From Pseudocercospora fijiensis CIRAD86 (lineage: Eukaryota > Ascomycota > Dothideomycetes > Mycosphaerellales > Mycosphaerellaceae), in assembly GCF_000340215.1 (NCBI RefSeq), contig NW_006921532.1, positions 7,220,550-7,284,549 on the forward strand: a stretch of DNA of 64,000 nt. Reading direction: 5' to 3'. The notes beneath the pieces were generated by a model that was not told the origin of the DNA, made no database searches, and saw only the letters and a list, made by a program, of their open reading frames with translations. The first letter of the stretch is position 1. Every line of letters begins with the position of its first letter. A program made the position numbers and the translations under genes. This document shows positions 11,801-22,792 of the stretch, in pieces.

Positions 11801-14800
11801 CGAGGTAACTATATATACGGGACGTATAGAAAGCCCGCGCTATAAGGTCTATAATATATGTGTTCCTTAACTAAGTTCGTTACGCTACTATCCGGGTCCT
11901 CGGCTAGGCTCGGAAGCTTAGCGCGGATAAAGTTGTCGATCTTAGATATAGTATCTAGCGCTTAATAGGGCGCGATCTATAGCAAGAGGTAAAGGTAAGG
12001 GAGGCTACGCTTCTAGTATTCGACCGTCTAATATCTCGCGATATAGCGACCGAACACGTTCCTATAGCAGACCTCGTACAAAAACTCCCTAGCTTTCTAA
12101 ATAAAGACCCTTATCGTAATGTCTAGGCGGTCTATCGCGTCCTAATAGTCGAACAAATAACGCTTAATCTCCGGCTAGTTAGGATTAGCTGTAAACGTAA
12201 TAAAGTACGTAGGGACGCCGAAGTGGCCGACGATAGCTATAGAATCTCGGTAGCACTATAAAATCTACTAATCGCCGCCGACGTATAAGGACGGGAGAAC
12301 TATTCGTAGAGCTTATAGGATACTATCGGATAATAGAGCCCCGTTCGTAGGGACGACTAAACGGTTCCGCTATAGCAAACCGTAACGTACGCTTCCCTCG
12401 CATTCCCCGTACTATACCTTAGTTCGAAGAATATCGTAACGTAAGTCTTCGCTAATCTGTCGAGACAACTCTCGTTAGATATCGTGTTTATTCTTATTGC
12501 CTAATAGTACGCGCGTACTACGCTGTTTCGGTTGTTTTAAGTCGTACGTATCCGCCTATACTTCTTTCTAATAGTTGCCTAGGAAAAGCAGGTCGTTTAA
12601 GTCTACTACGGTATATACGTCGACGTACAATTATTGTAGGAGCCGGCGACCGTAGAAGATAGTAGGAAATTAGTTTAGTCGATAGTGCAAAATGTACCTA
12701 AAGTAATCCCTAAGCGTAACGTGCCTCCTACTACGCGTACGAAACTAGTTCTCCTACGAAAACCTAGGAGTTCTAGCCGCCTAGAGGAGGACGTAATATA
12801 TAGGGAAGTAGTATAGATAGTAGCGATTTATACGATATAGAGTAGTAGATACCTCTTCCGTACTTAACCGCTCTACTACTACAAAATCCCTTATTCCGCT
12901 AATAGCTTCTAGATCGTAATCCGGATAGAGGGCGGCTACTTCGTTTACGACCGGCTTATTATATCGACGCGCGTCCTATATACCTTCGTAGACTAAACTA
13001 AGGTCTATAGCCTTAAGAACGAGGCGCCTAGGTCCTTAGGAGGACATAAACATTTCCCGAGCCGCGACGAACTTATAATATAGCGCGTTGTATTACGTAA
13101 TTATCTTATATAACGCGATTATAGTGCCGTAGTCTAGCTACGGCGATAGTATAGATTTCTAGTTCCGGCTAGCATATCTACGATCGCCGGATTTCTATAT
13201 ACGCCTCTTAGTAGTATATACGGGGTCGTAAAAGTATAGCTACGCGTATTAGGGATCTTCCGTTAGAGCGAAGAGACCGCCGCCTAAATAATACGCTTCC
13301 CCGTAGATCTAGAACGAACTATACCCTAATACCCGTATATTACGCTTAGCTATAAACGAAGTTATTGCGAGGCGGCAATTATAGGCTCGAATATTCTCCT
13401 AGAACGTTCTTACTTCTATATCCTTAGATAGGTCTGTAGTAAGCAGTCGCCGTAGTAACGGAGGTAGTTTAGGGATCGGAAACATACCTTTTACCGCGCC
13501 GCTACCGTAACATATTATAAACACTATACCGTTCTTATCCGTAGAAGAAGACGGTTTACTATCTGCTCGGACGTTCGATGCTTTACGGATCTAATACTTA
13601 GCTTAATAGTGTTAGTAGGTATACACTATATCGTTAATATTAAGTATTACTGCCTCGTATAGTATCGAGATATACGCCTTAGGAAGAGTAGACCTCTCCG
13701 GGCGTAAGAGGTCGGCGTTAGTAGCCTACGATCGACCTAGGCTACGGTACGCCTCGGCGACCGCCGTAGGGAGGGTATTATAATCGTTTAGACGTTTAAA
13801 AGATATCCGCCCTAGAGAAGGCTAACTAGCTCGTACCTAAGGACTAGAACCGCTAGCTCTAGCCCTACTAGTAGGGGTAGTAGTAGTATCCGTCGGTGTT
13901 ACTCTAGGGGTAAAAGGAAGGCTCGGTAGAAGTAGCGGTTAGATAGGCCCTAGCGACGGAGCTCTAGGCGCAATAGAGCTACTATTCTTAATTAAACTCG
14001 TAGAGTTAGCGTTATAGGAAGGCTCCGTAAATTCAACGTCTATCGGTCTAGAAGGATCGAGAAGGTCGCCGAAGTCGTAGTAATTATCGAAAGCGTCTAG
14101 ACCGTATTTATTAGGAACCTCTATATCCGGTAGCGTCGGACCTTACCTCTCGGCGTCCTATATAACGGTGTCTCTAGGCAAGACAGACTAATCGTCCTAG
14201 TTATAGTCGCGACCTATCGGACTTAGTAGAGTGTAGATACTAGAAGCGCCGCTTACTAATATAGATATAGAATCGGACCTGCGACTAACGCTCGGAATTG
14301 TAACGGTAGGTAAACTCTACGCCGAATACGATAAAGGAGATAGTGTTAGACGTAACAGGTCGACAGTGTATAACTCGTACGTAGGCGGAGTATAGGGACG
14401 CTTAGTAGATAAAGATATAAGAAAGGGGGAACGATCGGATAGCGTTTTAGATAAAATACCTTACGTATATAGCGATAATACGCTAGGGAGGTCGCGCGTC
14501 GTCCCTAACGCCTCTAACGTATCGTTAACGATAGGACTTGCTCGACGTAACCTAGGTAATAGTCCGGTAGATGCGTCGTCGTACGCTAACTATAGATATA
14601 TAGCATTAGAATCGTAGTTGCTACGGGCAGAAAGTTAGGCTTTCTATTAAAGTTAGGGAATATTATCGCTCGAATGCTAACCTACGCGCTAATATACTAC
14701 TAGAGTACAGACCCTATAGAATCGTCTATTCTTCCTCTAGAAGTTAGATACTAGTTTAACGATCTAGTAGAATTTGCATTAACGCAGTTCGACTACTAGT

Positions 14801-14955
14801 CTAGGAGCGGGACCGGTAACGGGAATACGGTTATACGGAAACGATAGCCTAGCGGAAGATTAGGAGATACCCGCTCTATGCTTCGTCTCTTTATCTCTAT
14901 ACGATATCGTTTAGAACGGATTATCGTCTTATACGACGTTTATCCTCGTCGACAT
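8880..14955 (-). pseudogene. Helitron RepHel (rolling-circle Rep plus PIF1-like helicase), RIP-inactivated
   Basis: The frame is interrupted only by TAG/TAA codons, but family motifs survive in order. From the N-terminus: a possible start MSTRINVV at 14955; the Helitron N-terminal block with PKLPPLLRRLL (about 13.45 kb) and ENIRAYN (about 13.39 kb); PTYFITFTANPN (12183-12225); the HUH region at about 11.98-12.02 kb reading KR-SLPYLYLLL, where both metal-binding His are now Tyr; a helicase linker with NPPLRPKGEMLYL and VRG (10978-11166); Walker A GPGGYGKTF (about 10459-10488); and helicase motif VI INKS-G (9330-9350) followed by VTDVYNLRVLINGKY (about 9.2 kb). The enzyme family nicks and unwinds single-stranded transposon DNA. 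The protein appears to have a long disordered N-terminus and a C-terminal tail; both ends are approximate. It is certainly non-functional. Confidence 0.85.
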
Positions 14956-17900
14956 TTTAACTAGTAACGGGGAACTAGATCTCTACTTCGGCTTCGGCTA
15001 TCGTCGCGAACGCCGCAACTTAGATAGACTATCGTCCGATATTAGGTTAATCGTAAAGTCGGGCGGTACGAAAGAGCTAGGTATCGCTCGCTTCTTACCT
15101 TTCCTCGCGCTCTCTATATCCGGTAGCGTAAGTATCGGGCGCTTAGATCTAGAAGAAGATAGAGTAGATAGAGAAGATATTTTACGTAAGGAAGAGCTAA
15201 GCGAGTACGCCGTACTATAGAGTTCGAAGAATCGCGGCCTTTCGTACGAAAAGCGAGGTAATTACGACGCACTATTAGTAGACCGACGATATCGAGGCGT
15301 CCTTATATGCTACCTCTCGGAGATAGGGACAATTCTAAGAGCGAGCCGTTGTTTTCTCGTAGAGATCGTCGATAATATAAGCGTTAAGGTACGCCTCGGA
15401 AATTAGGATCCTAGAGCGGTATAAGGTATACGAATCGTAAAGAGTCGATATTAGGGATCTCGGTTAGGAGGGACCGCGGCTATTAGCCTACCTACCTCTA
15501 ATGCTTACTAGTCCTAAGTAGTTTGTAGATAGAATAGCTAGATATTCGATATTACGAAAGAAGTCTAAGATCTAGGGAGGACGAATCGCGAAGAATCGAT
15601 AGCGGAGACCCTAGTTAGGAGGGCCTATACGATTAGTGCTTGCTTACGAATCGTAATAATTCGGAAATTAATACTAGGAAGTTCCTTTAACGGAGCTAGT
15701 TAGATTATTAGAATCCGTAGATTAGAAGATTCCTAGATCCTAAGGTAGTATTAGCGGAGTATATAGATTAAATAAAGGTTACCCGGAATGCTACTCCTAT
15801 ACGAGCCCTCGAGATCTAGTTTAGACAAATTATCCCTAACTAGTTAATTAAATCTAGGGTATATAGTTTGCAAGAGTAGTAGGATACTCGCCGGCCGAGA
15901 TTACGGAGGAGGACTAAGTACGAATAGTAGGTTCGTATAGGGTAGTTCGTATAGAGGGGGGAGAGAGAGCGAGAGTACTCGGTAGATAGGCGCCTCTTTA
16001 ACCGATCCTAAGAAAGCTCTACGTTTACCGGCGTAATCTAATCTTACGTAGTATCGATCTCGCAATTTCTCGACGCGGAAAGGCTATAGGCACCCTATAG
16101 AGCGCCTAAAGTTAGGAGACTAGTAGGATAGCTACTAGATTCCTTAGGCGTTAAGTAGATTGCTCTATACGGGTCCTACCGGGAGTACTATCCTCTAGTC
16201 GCCGATTATTAAAGAGAGATACGTATATAGCTAGGGGCTATTTAGAAAACTAGATCCTACTAGAGCTAGTAGTGTTAGTAACAGCCGATTAGAGGTATTA
16301 GGCGAGGACGCCTATAACTCGCCTTTAAGCGTCTAAGACATTAGCTCGCTAAACGATAGTCCGGCATATCTAGAGACAGTATCGTAGGCGGCGGATATAG
16401 AGGATTTTAATATAGAAGAAGGTAAAGAAGCTATAACGGTGCCTACTACGCCTAAAGGAAGGTAGATCGCGGTTAAATATATAGACTAAGCGCCGGTTAA
16501 GACTATATATTCTAAGAGGGCAATTTCGGTATTAAAGGCCTAGATTAGCGACATAGTACGTGTACGCTAGCTCGGATAGTGTGTTCTTCGGCTTAATTTC
16601 CTGTACTCGGCGCTCTTAAAAAGCGATATTCGTTCGGGTAGTATCGCGTAATTCTAAAGACCTTTATTTCGAAACCCCTTAGTCCTAAGTGCATCTCGAA
16701 GTAATATACGCGCCGTATATACGTAGCTGCCTATTTGTTTGTATACGTAACGCGATCTAGAAGTGATATATTAACGCGATTATTAATACGAACTTAGAGC
16801 GCGATACGGATATTAACCGTTATTCTATCGACCGCCGCCCTTCTATATACTTCGCGTAGTCTAGTACGACTATTTCCCCCTCGATTTCCTTCGCCGACAC
16901 TATTATATTAGCGATTGGAACGCGCGCGATAGCGGACTAGGAGGACGTCGATTTTATAGCTATTTAGTAGTAGGAGCTAAACTTCGCCGCTAAGTCGCTC
17001 TATAACGAGAATAACGGCGTTAAGCCGGAGACTAGCCCTATCTTCGATCGCCTAAGGGAGAACTATAGAACAGGCCGGCAACCGGATATAGCGTACCGCG
17101 ATAACTACCGCTACGATATATACGCTAACGAGATCGTAATAGCGGTTAATAGAAGGATAAACGCGAAACTAGATACTAAGTTTGTAAGTATTAGCGCCGC
17201 GTATAGATGTCGAAACTAGAGCTAATAGTAACTAGACGTACTAGTACGAAATAGTAGACGGCGGCGTAGTCGAGCTTACCTTTTAGCTAAAGGACGATAG
17301 CTCTCCCTACCCCTTCGATCGTTACGACTTCTTAGAGGTAGATAGCAAGATTCCGGCCCTAAAGAGATTCGTAAGTTAGCCCGTCGGGAAGGATTGCCTA
17401 TTTTTGATCTCGTACTAACCTCTATAGGCTCGGATAGGTATATTAGGGCGAGCTCCGTTTCCGGACTATCGCCGTAGAAGACTACCCCCTCGCCGAATAC
17501 CCCCTCCCGCTTCTCGTATACCCTATCCTCGACCCGCGGTCGCCTTCCTTCGAATTAGTAGGCAAGGTATAGCTATTCTATACCTTCGACCCGAGGTAGC
17601 TAAGCTATATCTCGACTAGCGGACCTAGTACTAATCTAACCTTGCCTAGCAAATAGGCCCGCCTGTTCTATTTTCTAGTAGAAGGTACTCGAGGCCTCTA
17701 ATACAATATTGCGTTCCGCTCCGTATAAGATAGGGAGAACAAGTATCGGCCCTAGATATTAGAGAAGGCGTAGAATAAGGCTAGCTTTAGATATACGGAC
17801 TAGCAACCTAAGATATTATAGAAGTAGGGAGTTAGCGACGTATACTTAAAGGCTATTAACGAGCTAGAGTTTAGAGGTAATTAACGGCCGTATCTAAAGA

Positions 17901-18050
17901 TATCGCGATTCCGGTAGTACCTAAATCGGTAGAAATGAAATAAAAATAGTCCTACCCTTACTGTCGCCCGTATCTAACTATATATTTTACTCTCCTCTCC
18001 TATACTCGCTACCGCCGCGAAAATTGTACCGACCGCGTACGCCGCTAATC
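14956..18050. other. RIPed DNA upstream of RepHel, unidentified coding-like trace
   Basis: Saturated RIP sequence. On the plus strand, about 16.92-17.17 kb reads a fairly long run with few stops (LNFAAKSLYNENNGVKPETS, then FDRLRENYRTGRQPDI), and the following 700 bp keep similar character in shifting frames. This may be a relic of another transposon gene or Helitron cargo. No domain was recognised. The 13.8-15 kb part contains repeated Ser/Thr/Pro-type codons belonging to the RepHel N-terminus. Confidence 0.4.
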
Positions 18051-18319
18051 CTCTATTTACTCCCTACTCTTTCGGCGTCGCGAAATGCTAGTAAGACGTA
18101 TCGATCCGCGCTATCCTAACGGCGAAAAGGGAGTCCCTCTCCTAAACCTCGTCCGCTTTTCGCGTTATCTCCGCCGGTCCTCTATTTACTATCTACGCTT
18201 TCGTCGTCGCGAAATACTAGTAAGATACATCGATCCGCGCTATCCTAACGGCGAAAAGGGAGTCCCTCTCCTAAACCTCGCCCGCTCCTCGCGTCGTCTC
18301 CGCTAATCCTCTATTTACT
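18051..18319. repeat. 129-bp tandem repeat, in frame
   Basis: The unit beginning CTCTATTTAC recurs at 18051, 18180 and 18309, exactly 129 bp apart. Two full units and the start of a third are present. 129 is 43 codons, so a plus-strand frame (18085-18306) stays open and repeats IDPRYPNGEKGVPLLNL in both units. This is the longest plus-strand frame in the island. The copies differ mainly by C/T and G/A changes. Confidence 0.75.
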
Positions 18320-18445
18320 CTCTACCGATACTATACGTACTCCTATAGCGAAGAAAGGCGAGGTCGGATAGGAGCGGCTTTATAATATATAACCGGAGCT
18401 AAGCGAGCGGGGACGCTTATAGCCGCTACGTAAATAGAGACCTCT

Positions 18446-18651
18446 AGCTAATTAGGTAGTCCTAAAGGTTATACCCTCGCTAGTTATTTAAAGCTAGCCC
18501 TAGTTAGCGAGATGCCGAACTATATTCGCTCGAATATATTAGCCGACCGTACCTTTAAGGGTGCGGTAAAATTAGTATAAGGCGATCTACGATCTGCTAG
18601 ATCGTCCGGATAGGGGGTTTAATTCCCTTATTAGCTATACCTTTTTTTTTT
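18446..18651 (+). other. tRNA-like structured module A with T-run
   Basis: Starts AGCTAAT (18446-18452) and ends ATTAGCT (18630-18636), a perfect 7-bp terminal helix like a tRNA acceptor stem, followed by a run of ten T (18642-18651) resembling a Pol III terminator. Just before the 3' strand is a T-arm-like hairpin (AGGGG, loop GTTTAAT, TCCCT). Inside are further hairpins, for example CGATCT-GCT-AGATCG. The module is too long (191 nt) for a plain tRNA. It could be a SINE head, a tRNA pseudogene with an insertion, or another structured RNA. Confidence 0.4.
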
Positions 18652-18685
18652 AATCTATACAATTATCTATATTCTATAACCCTCT

Positions 18686-18805
18686 AGCTAATTAGATCGG
18701 TTCTAGATAGTAAGAGTTATTCGCTCGTAGTCCTTATAGAGATACGGGATAGCGACTAGCGAGGGTATAACTTTTAGTATTAGAGGTTCGAATCCTCTAT
18801 TAGCT
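18686..18805 (+). other. tRNA-like structured module B
   Basis: Same acceptor-like ends as module A: AGCTAAT (18686-18692) and ATTAGCT (18799-18805), both preceded by CCTCT in the 5' part and followed by a short T-run. It contains an intact T-arm with B-box, AGAGG-TTCGAAT-CCTCT, and an internal stem AGTTAT...ATAACT. Length is 120 nt, compatible with a tRNA carrying an intron-like insert. The anticodon cannot be assigned. Confidence 0.45.
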
Positions 18806-21800
18806 ATCCTTTTACGCTCGCGTAAGGCGGCCGGCTATAGCCGCGAATTCTAGAGTTCCTATATGTAATTTTCCCCGCATCCGGGAGCTACCGCGCTAAG
18901 CGGGAGCGCCCGCGTGTTTTAGGGATACTAGAACTTTATATATATAAAAAAAAACCCCTAGCCTTCTAAGGTGCGTACTTTCTTATCTATACTAAGACGA
19001 GATAGAGACTAAAACTAAACGTGTCGGTCTATCTAGGGCCTCTAACTTGTCCGGTACCGCCGTCTATTTAGAGAGCGTATTGTCTTTACGCGTAGCAAGA
19101 ACGAGATACAGCTTTAAATGCACCCTACGCGCCGCTACGCTATCGAAGACGTCGCGTAAGAGCAAATTACGGCCTAGAGACGACAATAAGTACAGAAAGT
19201 TTATAGACTAAAGGAGATAGATTGCTCTACCTACGATACCGTACTTAGGCTCCTCCGCCTTCTTTCTAAGTTACGATAGCGTCTGTCTCTAGAGCGCGAG
19301 TACCGTACTTATAGTAGTCCTAAGGAAACGTACTACTCTCCCGTTCCCGTATATATCTCTAGACGATAAAACTCTCTATTCCTACGCCCTATATCGAGGA
19401 TTACTATCGCGTCGTCCGTATCGATTTAAGTATAACCGAAATTAGCCGCATTCTATACTAACTGTAGCCTCCTTTTTATATCGAAGTCCCTTCCCGCCTC
19501 TACGTCGAAGAAGTCGTAGTATTTAATATAGCTATCGTTTCGCGGGAAGTCGAAGGGTTAGTTATATTATAGTAAAGTATCGATAGCGCTAGGAAGACAG
19601 ATTTCCTCTAATAACCGTAGGTCGCACCTAACTAGGACCCTCTATACGAAGGTGCTATCCGTTCGGCTCGTTATAGTAGGATATACGTATAGAGGAACGA
19701 CGACGAAGCGATCTATACCGAACGGCTATATAGTAGCAAGCTTTATCTACGCGAATTCGATCTAGAACCGGTTAGTAAAAGCGCTACATTCTTAGGGAGC
19801 GCGATAGATATACTTAGCGACAATGCCGAGGAAACAGCGAGTTAGACTTTTAGAGATATAGTCTCGGCTCGAACTCGTCGAGTTCGTCGAGCCTATTAGT
19901 ATTCGTATATAGATTAACGTAGACGATAGACCCTTCTATTTGCTCTTCCCGTTACGCCTAAGTAGTAACAACGTTAAGGTTACCGTCTAGGTACTTATCC
20001 TACGACTACTTAGGTACGGAGATCTATAGGAGTTAGCTTTCTACTACTATATACTAGACGATATACGAGAATACGTACTATGTATTCTTTGTCCCGAGAC
20101 TCCGTCCGCTAGTAGATCTTATTTATAACTAGAGATACTAATCTCGATATATACCTAGACAGCCGGTAATCTATAACGCCGTAGTGCGGAGGTTTAGGAG
20201 AGAAGCCGTTATTCTTGTCTATATTGCGGTTCTCGCGTACGCGGCGTAATACCTCCTTAGTAACTAGCTTATATATGTCTTGTAGCGCTTCTTAATATAC
20301 CGGGGCCCGGCCTATAGCGAGCAGTTAGCGAAGTCGTATAGAAGCGCGGGGGTGCTTAATCTCGGCTATAGCGCGATTCAATTCCTAATATTAAAAGGCT
20401 CGCTATAGTATACTACGTAGAACGTCTATCTCTATAGCTCGATATTAGCGAAGGTAGTATACGGCGACCGATACGCTAGAGACTTACTATTAGGGAGGGC
20501 TATAGCAGCTAAGACTATATAGGAGGGGCGCCTTTATCGAGGTCGCTACTAGTAATATCGATAACTAGAAGGAGGTAGATATAGCTACGTAGAAGTAGTC
20601 GCTATATTAGTTATTATAGTAGTAATATTTAGACGACGCGCAACGCCGCAACATTACTATTTATATACGTAACCGTCGCCGCGCGCTAAGCCTATACTAG
20701 CTAATAGATATAAAGCGACGATATAAAGCGACGATATAAAGCGACCTGCGATAATAATAACGGCCTCTCGCGACGCGACGACGAACACTCGACCTTGCGC
20801 TTACTACTCTAGCTTAGATCCTACTACTATAACGTCAGCATCGTCGCTAGGGAGGTATTAATACGAACGAAGTCGTTAAGGACTCGAGTTAAGGCGAAGG
20901 AGCGCGTCGTCTGCCTCTAACGGTATAATCTAGTAAGATATATCTTCTAGAGCTATAAATTTATATCGTATCGAGGGATATAAAAAGATATCCGTTAAGT
21001 AGATAGTACGCTAAAAATCATAATAAATGTACTAAGATTATCGTAGATTTCCTTCCGCAACCTCTTTAAATACTATATTCTCTTTTACGCTTAGTACTAC
21101 GATTACCCGCGCCTTAGTTTATTATAACGCTCGACTCGCTATAATACTCCTCTAGTAGGGCGAGACCGAATAATAATAATAAAGGCTTTCGCCGGACGGG
21201 AGCGCCGTATATAGTTAAGAGATAACTCTATATCGCTGCCTAGTCGAAGCCTATACCGTTACAGAGAAGCCGGAAATAGTCTAAGAAGTAGGTTATCTTA
21301 GCGTACTTGTCGCTAAATAGGGCCGGGAGCTACACCGTCTATTCCTAATCGCGAGTAGCACTCTCCGAGAGCAAGGCGACGCTAATACTATAGCCGGATA
21401 TCGTATCGAATTAATACTAGATCTCGAGGACCTTTATAGCCGCCTTATTAGCGACGTCGTTATAGAAAAGGCTAGTAGCGATATAAAACACCTTAAGAGG
21501 CTTCGCGATAGTCGATCCTTCTACTAGCTACGATTCGAATATCTACCTAAGGTCTAGCTTCCGAGGGACGATACTAAACGAAGGAAATAAGCCGAACCGC
21601 CGTAGATCGAGAATCCTCTATAGTAGGCTAAGTAGTAGCGAGTCTTACTATATCTTTATAAAGAAAACTACCGACTCTTGCGGTAATTCCTACCGAGTAC
21701 CGTAAACCTCCTTATACTAGAATTGTTAGCCGCTATATCGGGGTACGACTACTACCGTACTACTTACTATAGCTTTCTATACCTCGGACCCTTTAAGACC

Positions 21801-22505
21801 TTAATCTTAAGCGTACGTCTTTGCGAGTATTACGGTAGGCCTCGAGAGACTACGATAGGTAGTTAGTAGCGGGCCCTCGTTAGATCTATACCGGTACGAC
21901 GCGAATAAGTATCTAGCGGCTAGGGGAGTTAGATCGAGGTCGGTTCTAGTAGAGTCTATAATAGTCGATCGCGATATTAGGTTATTATAGTAGTAATTAA
22001 TAACCGCGCGCCTACTAAAGTCGTTATATCTCCGGACGTAGGCGCGTTATACGCGGCTACTATAGTCGTATACGCGACGCGCGTCTTCCTTAGGACTTAC
22101 GAGTAAAGGATACCGCAATTTTATATAGCTTCTCGAAGGCCGTAGAGGTCGATAGAGCTACGATAGCGACTAAAAGGGTCGATAGTGTCGCATTTATAAG
22201 ACCCCGATAGCGGAGCTCGCGATAGTAGGGCCTTAGTACCGATTATACGTACTAAATTACGCTTCCCGTAGGGCTACTAGCGCGATCGAGTATACCGCTT
22301 CGAGTAAACATCGCCGGATAAGGTATATACGACGAAGACGCCCTTTTCGAGACTACTATCGAAGTTATAGCTCGTCGCGGTATATACTGCGACGTCTACG
22401 CCCTTCCGGATCGCTAAGGTATTAACGTTCCTCGCGTCTACTAATTAGAGGCCGCCGTTAGCCCGTTTTGAGCCGCACTAAGCCTAAAGGGGCCCCAACT
22501 TTTGT
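18806..22505 (+). other. unidentified coding-like trace in RIPed DNA (5' region of the Helitron)
   Basis: A plus-strand frame from about 20.15 kb to the element border keeps long runs without stops despite saturation with TAA/TAG, for example ANTIAGYRIELILDLEDLYS and neighbouring residues near 21.4 kb and LAAISGYDYYRTTYYSF near 21.75 kb. An upstream part (about 19.44-19.86 kb, another frame) reads FYIEVPSRLYVEEVVVFNIA and similar, so an intron or indel may separate them. The frame finally meets a TGA at 22506-22508, at the proposed Helitron 5' end. I could not recognise the family. It is in the opposite orientation to RepHel. Confidence 0.4.
20707..20745. repeat. 13-bp tandem repeat, three copies
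   Basis: GATATAAAGCGAC occurs three times head to tail within the coding-like trace. Being 13 bp long it would shift any frame, so it may mark a replication-slippage event in an already dead sequence. Confidence 0.8.
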
Positions 22506-22792
22506 TGAGTTGTCATATTATTGAAGTCTCGGAATGCTACGAGCCGTAACAGGTAGACTAAACAGGGCATATGACCGCGCTACCATTCACAAGATATGAG
22601 GAGATGGTTTAGACAGTTGGGATCGAGTCGTAGGTTTTTTTCGTTTAATCCTCCTCTTTCCTTCTCTAAACGTATCTTACTCGCTGCTGTGCTTATAGAA
22701 GCAGATATACCCACCAACGAGCTATCGGCGAAAGAGGCATAGGAGTCGGAGACAAGAGAACAGCTGCTCCTTTCAACTGTCGACCAGCGATC

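Larger units (their letters stand above)
5954..22508 (-). mobile_element. RIP-degraded Helitron on the minus strand (5' end tentative)
   Basis: The island from about 5.95 to 22.5 kb has lost almost all CA and TG dinucleotides but keeps CG, as expected from saturated RIP. A RepHel pseudogene on the minus strand (about 8.9-15.0 kb) identifies a Helitron, a rolling-circle transposon. Its 3' end is well defined: on the minus strand an 8-bp hairpin, six bases and then CTAG at 5954-5957, followed by a host T (the complement of A5953). The 5' end is less certain. A minus-strand start TCAACAAAAGTTGG at 22508 coincides with the return to normal composition, but it is preceded by C rather than the canonical A. 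If this is right the element is 16.5 kb, large for a Helitron, with about 7.5 kb upstream of RepHel not explained by the known gene. Nested elements inside are possible. Confidence 0.7.

Noticed and set aside
11654..11845. Short plus-strand frame in the Helitron
   Set aside because: Antisense to the RepHel trace, no motif.
20707..20745. CRISPR-like array
   Set aside because: Three contiguous 13-bp units without spacers in a fungal transposon; simple tandem repeat.
5954..22508. Starship-type giant element with a tyrosine-recombinase captain
   Set aside because: Size would fit, but no DUF3435-like motif was recognised and RepHel plus hairpin/CTAG identify a Helitron.
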